From an uncultured Oscillospiraceae bacterium (GTDB taxonomy: Bacteria; Bacillota; Clostridia; Oscillospirales; Oscillospiraceae), in NCBI GenBank assembly GCA_949841355.1, contig CATKZP010000019.1:1-61945 (forward strand): a DNA stretch of 61,945 nt. Reading direction: 5' to 3'. A model generated the notes under the pieces. That model saw only the letters and a list, made by a program, of their open reading frames with translations. It was not told where the DNA came from and did not search any database. Shown here piece by piece: positions 8,401 to 15,431 of the stretch (the first letter of the stretch is position 1; every line of letters begins with the position of its first letter). The translations under genes and the position numbers were made by a program.

Positions 8401-8562
8401 CACGAACTGGGCGGCTACCATGACGGCGACCACCGCCGCGAGTATGCCCAGGATGGCGTACACATAGCCGCCCGCGGCGCGCACGTAGTTGGCCACGTCC
8501 GCCGCGCTGGCGCCCATGGACACAAATACCGGTGTCAGCAGGTCGATCAGGATATCGAGCAT
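5500..8562 (-). CDS. Membrane-anchored, circularly permuted GH3 beta-glucosidase
   Basis: A 1020-aa GH3 glycosidase with domains in swapped order. Two N-terminal membrane helices (about 32-54 and 66-88) are followed by the GH3 C-terminal alpha/beta sandwich (GMVLLKND near 121), a fibronectin-like domain (about 450-590), then the catalytic barrel (from about 690) with the nucleophile motif VVISDYNG near residue 905. A last membrane helix (about 985-1008) ends in KKRKD. The permutation is known in clostridial GH3 enzymes; the two-sided membrane anchor suggests the enzyme works at the outer face on beta-linked oligosaccharides. Start 8562 follows GGAGG. It is the second gene of an operon with a lipoprotein GH3, behind LytTR-type boxes. 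Confidence 0.9.
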   Translation of the reverse strand: MLDILIDLLTPVFVSMGASAADVANYVRAAGGYVYAILGILAAVVAVMVAAQFVVKKGTRHVVRWTAALAGVLAVVLVVNLVCFGPMYAMVSGVLNASKAEISDDVVANSLAVVQETGEEGMVLLKNDGLLPLSSDVSALNVFGWASAHPVFSGTGSAASGDASIPQTDIITSLNEAGFSTNQDLTQMYADYGKDYWGGNRPVISMTSQDWSLPEPTPEYYTDGVMNAAAFSDTAVIVIGRSGGENADLPSDMKAVIDGTFDVAATEAVQQSVAHNYNSTRATFYNNTKEYDEFGEGDHYLQLSQSEKNLVDTVCSSFDKVIVVVNANNVMELGWVEDYEQIGAVILAPGTGASGMKALGEILNGTVNPSGKTVDTYLYDLTAAPNWNHTGNSGNHLYTNVGDLTKQLARIDNTFNGVVSFTDYVEGIYMGYKFYETAAEEGLLDFEKTVQYPFGYGLSYTSFTQEIASFDQSGDYVNVEVAVTNTGSTAGKDVVELYYTPPYTNGGIEKASVNLIDFGKTGLLEPGASETLSFRIPLEDMASYDSSCVKTAAGGYVLEAGEYAVSIRSDSHTVIDERTFTLSADKDYSSSGRSSDQTPAVNRFDYMQSSHPTLSRKDGFANYDEAAAAPGPEEFELTKDQQNTIREISVVKYDPTDYDNPDDVMPTTGAKGSLKLADLAGKGYDDANWEKLLDQMSIEDMTTLINTGGWQTAAIDSVGKVATSDCDGPSGLSNYVTGSNGTQFPTEVLMAQTWSKEMAEKIGDAMGQEFANANNYGWYGPAMNLHRSAFSGRNFEYYSEDAVLSGLFASQEVNGAAKYGVYSYIKHFAANDQETNRTAFLLTYMTEQTFRETCLKPFEMVVKNFDFDRYVMGMMTAYNWLGTVPAISSRELLTDVLRGEWGFQGVVISDYNGSYGFELTDAAIRAGNDLMLGYGMADSNKLEDTDAATCVLAMRQACKNILYTVANSGYYADAAASQGGMSGMTRMFVLVDVAAVALALGIEALVVVRWMKKRKDSAAQ

Positions 8563-8597
8563 AAAGATTCCTCCAAATCAATTCAGGTGAATGCGGC

Positions 8598-8628
8598 GCG
8601 GGGAGCGGAGACGTCCTCCGCTCCCCGC
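8598..8628 (-). terminator. Intergenic hairpin between the two GH3 genes
   Basis: GCGGGGAGCGGA/TCCGCTCCCCGC, 12-bp stem. No clear T run follows, so it may be a processing or partial termination signal that lowers expression of the second gene. Confidence 0.5.
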
Positions 8629-8647
8629 ATCGGTTGCTTACAGCAGC

Positions 8648-11170
8648 TTAGTCGGCGTAATGGAATTCAATGGTGCTGGGCGTGGTGAGAGGCTCGGCGG
8701 AGTAGGTCTTGACGCGCTCGTCGTCGATCTTGCCGGACCAGTTCAGGCCGTAGGTGAAGTCGTAGACATTGCCGTCGGCGTCCACATAGCACTCCAGATC
8801 GCGGGGCACGTCCTCGTCCTGGGCCTCGACGGCGTCCATGGAGGCGGGCATCTGGAAGGGCAGCAGGCCGGAGGGCTCAACAGCGCCGCTCACGATGTCC
8901 AGCAGGGTCTCCTCGAAGAACCAGCTGGTGGAGCCGTAGTAGAACAGGATGGCGTCGGCCAGGGGCTCAACCTCGGACCAGACCATGACGGACGGGCCGG
9001 AGGCCTTGGACATCATGACGACCAGCTTGGCATTGCCCTTGATGCCGTTCAGGTACTGCAGCAGCTCCAGTTGGGCGTAGTTCTTGTCCTGACCCACGGT
9101 GTTGCCGGCGTAGGAGCGGTTCTCCTTCACGTCCTGGCTCTTGGAGCCATAGTAGCCGTCGTTGATGGTCTCGGTGGTCACGGTGCCGGCCAGGGACTCC
9201 CGCCGGGCGTTGGTGGCGGTGTACTCGCCGTACTGGAGGGAGGCGGGCAGCCAGGTGCCGTCCTCAGTCTGGGCGGAATCCTGACTGGGGGCGTTCATGT
9301 GCATGAGGATCAGGTCGCAGGCGGCCACGTCGGAGGCCTTGGCGCGGATGATGTCGTTGGGGGTGTAGGTGGGATTGCCGTCCTCGCCGGGCTCGCCGGA
9401 GGGCTCGCCCACGGTGTCGGTCACCACGTCGAAGTATTTGCCCGCCACATCCAGGTCAAAGACCGGCTCCCACTGGGGCGGGGTGGCGTCGCTGGAGGAG
9501 CTGGCGGCGGAGCCGGAGTTGAAGGCGTAGGGCACGTAAACGGTCTTTTTGGAGCCGTCGGACTGGGCGATGACGTTGCCGGAGTTCTTCAGCATGATGA
9601 CGGACTTGAGCTGCTGCTCCTTGGCGGCGGCGTCGGTGTCGTTGTTCCAAACGGTGTCAATGGCGTTGTCCAGGCTGATGTAAGCGTTCTCGTACAGGCC
9701 GCACTGGAACTGGCTGAGCACGAAGTGATACACGGCGTTGCGCAGGATCTTCAGGGCTTCCTCTTCGCCCAGCTCATCCACCACCAGCTCATAGCCCTCG
9801 GCGGCGGCGGCGTTGTCGGCGGTGCCGCCGATCTGGTGCATGCCGCTCTTATACAGCGCGGCGAAGCGCTCGGTCATGGTCAGGTCCTCCACGCCGAAGC
9901 ACTGCTGGCCGTCGTTGGTGATCTGCCAGTCGGTGAGGATGAAGCCCTGATAGTCGTTGTCATACAGGAAGCTCATCTTGTAGGTGGAGTAGCCGCCGCC
10001 CACCAGCTCGCCCAGGGAGCCGTCGCGGCTGTAGGAGATGGCGTAGTTGGGCATCACGCCGCACTCCTTGGTGGAGCTCATGGACAGGTTGAAGGCGCCG
10101 TCATGGAAGGGGATCAGATGGGCGGCGAAGTTGTTGCCGGGGAACACGTCGAACTTGCCGGCGTCCATGTGGTCGTTGCGGCCGCCCTCGGGGGCGCCGT
10201 CGCCCACGTAGTGCTTGGCGATGGCGTAGACGGAATCCTCGCCCCAGCCCAGGTCCTTGCCGCTCTCGTCAAAGGTGGACTGAAGGCCGGAGATGTAAGC
10301 GTCCGCCAGGTCGCGCCCCAGGGCGGGGTCCTCGGTGAAGGTGCCGGTGGCGCGGGTCATGGTGGGCTGGGTGCCAATGCCGATCTGGGGGCCAAGCAGC
10401 ATGGTCACGCCGGTGGCGCGGTACTGCTTGCCGTGCTCCACGCCCAGGGCGAAGGCCTCATCCTTGCTCATGATGGCGGCCAGGGAGTTCTGGTCGATGG
10501 TGTTGGAGATGTGGCTGGGGTCCACGGAGATGGTGGCGGGGATGCCCCAGCTGCCGGTGGCCTCGCACAGGGCCTGGAGGGCGTTGGTCCAGTCCACCGC
10601 CATGGTGGTATTGCCCTGGTTGATGGCGGAGCGGGTCACGCCGCCGCGGCCGCCCTCCTGCACGTAGGTCAGGTCGTCGCCCTCGATGGTGGAGCCGAAG
10701 CTGCGCCAGCCGCCGTGGGTGAACAGCGGGGTCATCTCCTCCACGCCCATCTGGTTGGCCAGGTCGCGGGCGCGGTCCTCGTTGGAGTTGCGCCAGTCCT
10801 CATAGCCGTCCAGCACGCCGTCCCGGTCCAGGTCCTTGAAGGCAAAGCCGTCCACCTGGATGAGGGCGACGCCGGAGTCCTTGGAGTAGCCCAGGGTCTT
10901 GCCGCCCTCGTTGGTCACCTTGTACCAGCCGTCGGCGGTCTTTTCCTCGGTCCACTTCACGGTGCCGCTGCCCAGCTCCTCCGGGGTGATGGGGGCGATG
11001 ACGCCGTCCTCAGAGGTCACGGCCTGGCTCGGCGCCGGCTCGCCGGAGGCGGCGGGATCGCCGCTGGGGGCGCCGGAGGGATCGGAATTCTCTCCCGTGG
11101 TGCAGGCCGCCAGACTCAGGACCATGGCCAGAGCCAGCATCAGTGCAAGCAGCTTCTTCATCTTTTTCAT
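8648..11170 (-). CDS. Lipoprotein GH3 glycosidase
   Basis: An 840-aa surface lipoprotein. The signal peptide ends in the lipobox LSLAAC, then a Ser/Gly/Pro linker leads to an EF-hand-like loop DLDRDGVLDGYED and the GH3 catalytic barrel. KHYVGDG and the nucleophile motif GFILTDW are visible in canonical order, followed by the C-terminal alpha/beta domain. It probably releases glucose or related sugars from beta-glycans outside the cell. The start at 11170 is preferred over 11188 because AGGAG lies 8 bases upstream. First gene of the operon, with a good promoter (11246-11274) and two LytTR-like boxes. Confidence 0.9.
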   Translation of the reverse strand: MKKMKKLLALMLALAMVLSLAACTTGENSDPSGAPSGDPAASGEPAPSQAVTSEDGVIAPITPEELGSGTVKWTEEKTADGWYKVTNEGGKTLGYSKDSGVALIQVDGFAFKDLDRDGVLDGYEDWRNSNEDRARDLANQMGVEEMTPLFTHGGWRSFGSTIEGDDLTYVQEGGRGGVTRSAINQGNTTMAVDWTNALQALCEATGSWGIPATISVDPSHISNTIDQNSLAAIMSKDEAFALGVEHGKQYRATGVTMLLGPQIGIGTQPTMTRATGTFTEDPALGRDLADAYISGLQSTFDESGKDLGWGEDSVYAIAKHYVGDGAPEGGRNDHMDAGKFDVFPGNNFAAHLIPFHDGAFNLSMSSTKECGVMPNYAISYSRDGSLGELVGGGYSTYKMSFLYDNDYQGFILTDWQITNDGQQCFGVEDLTMTERFAALYKSGMHQIGGTADNAAAAEGYELVVDELGEEEALKILRNAVYHFVLSQFQCGLYENAYISLDNAIDTVWNNDTDAAAKEQQLKSVIMLKNSGNVIAQSDGSKKTVYVPYAFNSGSAASSSSDATPPQWEPVFDLDVAGKYFDVVTDTVGEPSGEPGEDGNPTYTPNDIIRAKASDVAACDLILMHMNAPSQDSAQTEDGTWLPASLQYGEYTATNARRESLAGTVTTETINDGYYGSKSQDVKENRSYAGNTVGQDKNYAQLELLQYLNGIKGNAKLVVMMSKASGPSVMVWSEVEPLADAILFYYGSTSWFFEETLLDIVSGAVEPSGLLPFQMPASMDAVEAQDEDVPRDLECYVDADGNVYDFTYGLNWSGKIDDERVKTYSAEPLTTPSTIEFHYAD

Positions 11171-11245
11171 TTCTGTTTCTCCTTTCATCTCATCTGATTT
11201 GGGTTCCCCAAAACCAAAGCTCTGTTCTGGGGAGTTGCTGGCGAT

Positions 11246-11274
11246 ATATTAGACCTGCCCAATTTTCTTTTCAA
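11246..11274 (-). promoter_or_regulatory. Promoter of the GH3 operon
   Basis: Minus strand TTGAAA (11274-11269), 17-bp spacer, TAATAT (11251-11246). Gives a leader of about 70 bases. Confidence 0.7.
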
Positions 11275-11302
11275 GTACCCCTGGATATTCGTCATTTTGA
11301 TT

Positions 11303-11332
11303 GGACAAACGGCGCTGCGCCCAGGACAAATG
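11303..11332 (-). promoter_or_regulatory. LytTR-like operator, two direct repeats
   Basis: In the direction of the GH3 transcript the boxes read CATTTGTCC and CGTTTGTCC, spaced exactly 21 bp, with the near box 28 bp before the -35. LytTR regulators bind pairs of 9-bp direct repeats about 21 bp apart, and the fuller box GCCGTTTGT fits their consensus. The same boxes occur at 13587-13637. Confidence 0.6.
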
Positions 11333-11347
11333 ACAGCGAAACGGCGA

Positions 11348-11384
11348 AAAGAGCGGCGTTCGTCCTGGACGAACGCCGCTCTTT
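11348..11384. terminator. Bidirectional terminator after the response regulator
   Basis: A perfect 18-bp stem from AAAGAGCGGCGTTCGTCC with a one-base loop and A/T ends. The stem also contains the box GGACGAACG, the same word as the LytTR-like operators. Confidence 0.75.
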
Positions 11385-11400
11385 CCAGCGTGGCCCCGGG

Positions 11401-12123
11401 CTACGACTCGCCCAGGATGGAGAGGTATTTGCTCTTGACCTCGGCGGCCTTGCTGCGCCCGATGGGCAGCTGCGTGCCGTCCAGCAGGGTGACGGCGGAG
11501 GCGCTGATGCGCTGGATGCAGCGGTAATTGACCAAATACCCCTTGTGAATGCGGATGAAGCTGTGGGTCCGGGTGGCCTCCTCCAGCTTATCCATGGTCA
11601 TTTTCACCTCGGTGGGCTCCTTCTGCCCCTCCAGGTAGAGCAGCTGGTAGTTGCGGCTGCCCTCGATGTACCGGATCTGCCTGCTCTTCAGGGTGAGCAG
11701 CCCCGAGCGGGTTTGGAACTCCAGATAGTCCCCCCGTTCGTCCTGAGAGCAGGTTTTGACATACAGCTCCACCACGGCGGCGATGTCGTTGAGGAAATTG
11801 CTCTTGCGCACAAAGCCCAGGGGCTGCACCAAAAAGGACTCGAACACCCGGCTCTCCGCCTCGGAGACGTAGACGATATGGGTGCCGTCCCCCAGCTCCC
11901 GGAGACGCTTGCCCACGGCGATGCCGTCCATGCCGGGCATCTCGATGTCCAGCAGGACGATGTGGAACCGGGTCTGCTCCATGGCCTGCAGCAGCGCCTT
12001 GCCGGAGTTGAAGCGCTGTATGTCGGTGTAAATCCCCTTTTCCTGGAACGCCGATTCTGCCGCTCCGGCAATGACCGGCAGGGCCTTGGCGTCGTCGTCA
12101 CACAGCGCGATCTTGATTTTCAT
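11401..12123 (-). CDS. LytTR-family response regulator
   Basis: A 240-aa regulator: receiver domain (IALCDDD at the N-terminus, phosphoacceptor in VLLDIEMPGMDG), then a LytTR DNA-binding domain from about residue 135 (GSRNYQLLY, FIRIHKGYLVNY). It is the partner of the GHKL kinase upstream; the two overlap as ATGA at 12120-12123. The start follows GGAGG. LytTR proteins bind 21-bp-spaced direct repeats, and such repeats lie in front of the GH3 operon and the acylation operon on either side of this pair, so both are its likely targets. The same arrangement is used by AgrA, but no agrB or agrD is seen. Confidence 0.93.
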   Translation of the reverse strand: MKIKIALCDDDAKALPVIAGAAESAFQEKGIYTDIQRFNSGKALLQAMEQTRFHIVLLDIEMPGMDGIAVGKRLRELGDGTHIVYVSEAESRVFESFLVQPLGFVRKSNFLNDIAAVVELYVKTCSQDERGDYLEFQTRSGLLTLKSRQIRYIEGSRNYQLLYLEGQKEPTEVKMTMDKLEEATRTHSFIRIHKGYLVNYRCIQRISASAVTLLDGTQLPIGRSKAAEVKSKYLSILGES

Positions 12124-13475
12124 AGTCTTTCCTCCACTGTCATATCCAGCAGCAGCTTGGCCACAAACATCCCGCCCGACAGGCCGAATTCCGCGCAGCC
12201 GTTGTAGGTTTCCGCGATTTTTGAGATGATGCGGGTGCCGTAGCCGTGCAGGCGCGCGTCTCCCTTGGTGGTGCGCAGCCCCTGGCCGGACCGGGCCAGC
12301 TCGGTGCGGCTGGTGGTGTTGCGGCACAGTACGAACAGATAGCTCTTCTGGGGATAGATCTCCAGCCGGAAGCAGGCGTCCTCCTGTCCCGCCCGGATCA
12401 GGCGGGCGCACTCCTCAATGGCGTTGTCCAGCAGGTTGGTGAGGACCGCGCACAGGTCGTCGTGGCTGAAGGGGAGCACGGGGGGCACCACCAGCTGGTG
12501 AGTGAAGGCCACCCCTTCCTTTCTGGCCTTGGCGAACTCCATGTTCAAAATGGTGCTCACCGTCCGGTTGCCGCAGTCGATGAACTGGCCAAGCTGGGGG
12601 AGCATGTGCTCCGAGGTCTGGCGGAAGTATTCCTCCAGCTCGCCGTACCGCTGCTGGGACAGTAGAATCTGCATATAGGAGTACTGATTTTTCAGGTCGT
12701 GCCGGATGCTGCGCAGATCGTCCAGGTTATCCGCCGTCAGCCGGGCCAGCTCCCGTTCGCCGTGCAGGCGCTGGCGCTCGGTTTGCAGCTCCATGATCTT
12801 GTTCTGCTCCGCGCACATGTCGTATATGCCCTGCATGGCCGCCACCACCATGAGGAGGATGAACACATAGGCCACCAGGAAGGTGATGGTGATGCGGTAG
12901 TCCACGTTGGCCCACAGCACCTCCAGGCCGTTCATGGAGATGATGCAGACGTCCCCGATCAGGATGGTGGCCAGGCCGCTGGCGGGCACCTGCTCGTATT
13001 CCTGAAAGCCGAAGGAGTGAAGGTACACCGACAACGGCAGCGCCAGCAGGGAGATTGCGGAGCGTATGGCGCCCTCGGCAAAGCCGGCGGCCAGAAACTG
13101 CCCCACCAGAAAGCTGCACTGCCCGCCGATGGAGTTGATGGCGCAGCCCCCCGCCAGCATGGAGCACCACATCACCAGCTTGGCCTTTTTGCGGCTGTCG
13201 GAGCAGAACCGCAGCAGCAGCGCCCCCACCGTCCCCAGCAGGAGGATCTGAAGCAGCAGGTAGGGGCCTCTGGACCCCGCCAGCAGAATAATCAGCAGCC
13301 GCCCCGCCGCGACGGCTGCGCCGGCGAGCAAAAACTCCGCCGCCGTCCGCCCGGGCCGCCGCCAGTCCCGCACCGGCCCCCGGGCCAGCGTCACCCAGGA
13401 GAGCGCGGTGACGGCCACATCAAAAAACCAGGCGAGGTCCAGAATTTTGATGATAAACTGTATGCTTTCTTCCAC
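12120..13475 (-). CDS. GHKL (AgrC-type) sensor histidine kinase
   Basis: A 451-aa kinase with about six N-terminal membrane helices (residues 1-200), a short coiled linker, the phosphorylation segment SIRHDLKNQY, and a GHKL ATPase domain (NLLDNAIEEC, GYGTRIISKI). Such kinases pair with LytTR regulators and often sense peptides, but the sensor here is a multi-helix membrane domain with no visible peptide gene. The GTG at 13475 is chosen because AAGGAGGGG precedes it by 7 bases; upstream codons lie in the promoter. It overlaps the regulator by 4 bases. Confidence 0.9.
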   Translation of the reverse strand: MEESIQFIIKILDLAWFFDVAVTALSWVTLARGPVRDWRRPGRTAAEFLLAGAAVAAGRLLIILLAGSRGPYLLLQILLLGTVGALLLRFCSDSRKKAKLVMWCSMLAGGCAINSIGGQCSFLVGQFLAAGFAEGAIRSAISLLALPLSVYLHSFGFQEYEQVPASGLATILIGDVCIISMNGLEVLWANVDYRITITFLVAYVFILLMVVAAMQGIYDMCAEQNKIMELQTERQRLHGERELARLTADNLDDLRSIRHDLKNQYSYMQILLSQQRYGELEEYFRQTSEHMLPQLGQFIDCGNRTVSTILNMEFAKARKEGVAFTHQLVVPPVLPFSHDDLCAVLTNLLDNAIEECARLIRAGQEDACFRLEIYPQKSYLFVLCRNTTSRTELARSGQGLRTTKGDARLHGYGTRIISKIAETYNGCAEFGLSGGMFVAKLLLDMTVEERL

Positions 13476-13508
13476 CAAATCCCCTCCTTTTTCCACAATC
13501 ACAGCGGT

Positions 13509-13537
13509 ATTGTAACAGACGGCCGGAATAAATGCAA
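13509..13537 (-). promoter_or_regulatory. Promoter of the kinase-regulator operon
   Basis: Minus strand TTGCAT, 17-bp spacer, TACAAT. Just upstream are the inverted repeat TGGCGG-AAA-CCGCCA (13541-13555) and a box ATTTGTCAC (13555-13563) resembling the LytTR boxes, which suggests autoregulation. Confidence 0.6.
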
Positions 13538-13586
13538 TCATGGCGGAAACCGCCATTTGTCACATTGCAATACCCGGAAAGCTGTC

Positions 13587-13637
13587 GTTCGTCCGCGAAT
13601 TTCAGCCGTTCGTCCGCGGCGTCCTGCCATTCATCCA
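13587..13637 (+). promoter_or_regulatory. LytTR-like operator, three direct repeats
   Basis: GTTCGTCCG (13587), GTTCGTCCG (13608) and ATTCATCCA (13629), each exactly 21 bp apart and in the same orientation relative to the promoter as the boxes before the GH3 operon. The last box ends 27 bp before the -35 at 13665. Confidence 0.65.
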
Positions 13638-13664
13638 GGATAGCCGCTGTTTGTTGTAAATATC

Positions 13665-13693
13665 TTGCCGGACGCCGGGTTTTTTGCTAAATT
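13665..13693 (+). promoter_or_regulatory. Promoter of the acylation operon
   Basis: TTGCCG, 17-bp spacer, TAAATT. A weak -35 fits a promoter that needs an activator bound upstream. Confidence 0.5.
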
Positions 13694-13725
13694 TTTTGTG
13701 AAAAACACACAAGGAGCGGATGATT

Positions 13726-15213
13726 ATGAACGCGGCCATCCACACACTTTGCTGGTATCTCCATAGTCTGGCGATGGAAAAGCCCTGCATGCCCCTGCTG
13801 GGGGACGAGGGGGGCTGGCTGACGGCGGAGCAGACGGAAGAACTGGTAGAAGCCGGTGCGGGCCTGCTGTACGCCAGCGGGCTGCGGCCCGGGACGCTGG
13901 CCCTGCTGTCCGCCGGGCGCACGGTGAACACTGTGCTGGCCCTGCTGTGCCTGCAGCGGGTGGGGGCGGCGGCCGTCCTGGCCGACCCCAGGGAGACCCC
14001 GGAGCAGACACTGGGGAGCTGTACGCCCCCGCTGTCCGTCCCGTTTTTGGTAAAGGCGGGGGGAAGCCTGCGCCGTCCGGCCCTGCTGCTCACCCGGACG
14101 GAGGATCACACCTGCCTCAATCTGCCCTTGGCCTCCTCCGGCGGCACGCCCGCCCCGGCGGCGGACGATCCCCACGCCCCCGCCTTTTACATCTTTACCT
14201 CCGGCTCATCCGGACAGAAAAAGGCGGTGATCCTCAGCCAGGGCAATCTGGTGAGCAATCTGCTGGACTCCGCCCCCCTGGGCCGCTACGCCGAGGACGA
14301 CGTGGCCCTGGGGGCGCTGCCCCTGGACCACGTATTCGGCCTGGCCCTGCTCACCGGGGCCATCGTGCTGCGCCACCGGCTCTACCTCACCGCGGCCACC
14401 GCCCCGGAGGAGCTTTTGCAGATCATTTCCCGGGAAAAGATCACCCGGATGAACGGCGTGCCCTCCCTCTACCTGGCCATGGCGAAAAAGGCCCGGGCGG
14501 GGGAGGCCCGCACCCTCCGCGCGGGGTATATCGGCGGCGCGCCCTGGACGGCGGAGCAGTTCCGCCACATCGAGTCCGCCCTGGGCATGACCCTGGTGCC
14601 GGTGTACGGCATGAGCGAGTGCATCGGCATCTCCTGCGCCCGCTGGGACGCCCCCCAGGAGGAGCGCATGGCGGGGGTGGGGCCGTTCTACCCCGCCAAC
14701 TGCGGCAGGCTCCTCCGGGAGGACGGCGCCCAGGCCCGTCCCGGGGAGGAGGGCGAGGTGTGCGTGCGCGGGCCTATGCGGATGCTGGGCTACCACGACC
14801 CCGGCCAGACCGCCCAGGCCATCGACGCCGAGGGCTTCCTCCACACGGGGGACCTGGGGTATGTGGATGAGGCGGGGGTGCTCCACCTCACCGGGCGGAA
14901 GAAGGACATCATCATCCGCAACGGCACAAACCTAGCTCCCCGGTGCATTGAGGAGGCGCTGCTGTCCCTGCCCGGGGTGCGGGCGGCGGCGGTGGTGGGC
15001 CTGCCCGACGAGCTCCAGGGCGAACAGCCCTGGGCGGCGGTGGTGTGCGAGACCCAGGAAAAGCCCCGCGTCATGGACGGCCTGCGCCCTCTGCTGGTGA
15101 AAAACGAGCTGCCCGCGGGGATTATGTGGATGGACGCCCTGCCCATGACCGGCTCCGGCAAGCCGGACAAGCAGGCGGTGAAGGAGCTGATCCGGCAATG
15201 GCGCAGTGCGTGA
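13726..15213 (+). CDS. AMP-dependent acyl ligase, DltA-like position
   Basis: A 495-aa ANL-family adenylating enzyme: P-loop FTSGSSGQKKAV (about 165), YGMSE (near 290), HTGDLGY and GRKKDIIIRNG, and a C-terminal lysine in GSGKPDKQAV. The enzyme activates a carboxylic acid as acyl-AMP. It heads an operon with an MBOAT and two SGNH proteins, the same parts list as D-alanylation, so it probably supplies the acyl group for a surface polymer. No carrier-protein gene follows, so it may form acyl-CoA instead of loading a DltC-like protein. ATG 13726 has better spacing from AAGGAG than 13720. Substrate unknown. Confidence 0.85.
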   Translation: MNAAIHTLCWYLHSLAMEKPCMPLLGDEGGWLTAEQTEELVEAGAGLLYASGLRPGTLALLSAGRTVNTVLALLCLQRVGAAAVLADPRETPEQTLGSCTPPLSVPFLVKAGGSLRRPALLLTRTEDHTCLNLPLASSGGTPAPAADDPHAPAFYIFTSGSSGQKKAVILSQGNLVSNLLDSAPLGRYAEDDVALGALPLDHVFGLALLTGAIVLRHRLYLTAATAPEELLQIISREKITRMNGVPSLYLAMAKKARAGEARTLRAGYIGGAPWTAEQFRHIESALGMTLVPVYGMSECIGISCARWDAPQEERMAGVGPFYPANCGRLLREDGAQARPGEEGEVCVRGPMRMLGYHDPGQTAQAIDAEGFLHTGDLGYVDEAGVLHLTGRKKDIIIRNGTNLAPRCIEEALLSLPGVRAAAVVGLPDELQGEQPWAAVVCETQEKPRVMDGLRPLLVKNELPAGIMWMDALPMTGSGKPDKQAVKELIRQWRSA

Positions 15214-15431
15214 TCCTGGAGCTGCCGCTGGCGCTGCTGCTGTATGGGGCGGCCCTGTTCTTCTGCCTGTTTGAGCGGCGGTACCGGGCCACCCGGGGGA
15301 TATTTTTCCTGCTGTCTACGGCGCTGGCCCTGGGGGCCAGCGCCTATGCCCTGATCTGGGGCGCGGGGCTGTGGGAGACGGCGGCGGCGCTGCTCCCCTT
15401 CCTGCTGCTCAACCTGGGGGTGGGGGTATGA
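15198..15431 (+). CDS. Small membrane protein in DltX-like position
   Basis: A 77-aa protein with two or three hydrophobic helices separated by ERRYRATRG. It overlaps the ligase end by 16 bases and the MBOAT start by 4, so translation is coupled to both. In dlt operons a small membrane protein (DltX) is needed with DltB; the position here is analogous, but I see no sequence motif that proves homology. Confidence 0.7.
   Translation: MAQCVILELPLALLLYGAALFFCLFERRYRATRGIFFLLSTALALGASAYALIWGAGLWETAAALLPFLLLNLGVGV

Noticed and set aside
11401..13475. agr quorum-sensing locus
   Set aside because: Only the AgrC/AgrA-like pair is present; there is no agrB or peptide precursor gene nearby.
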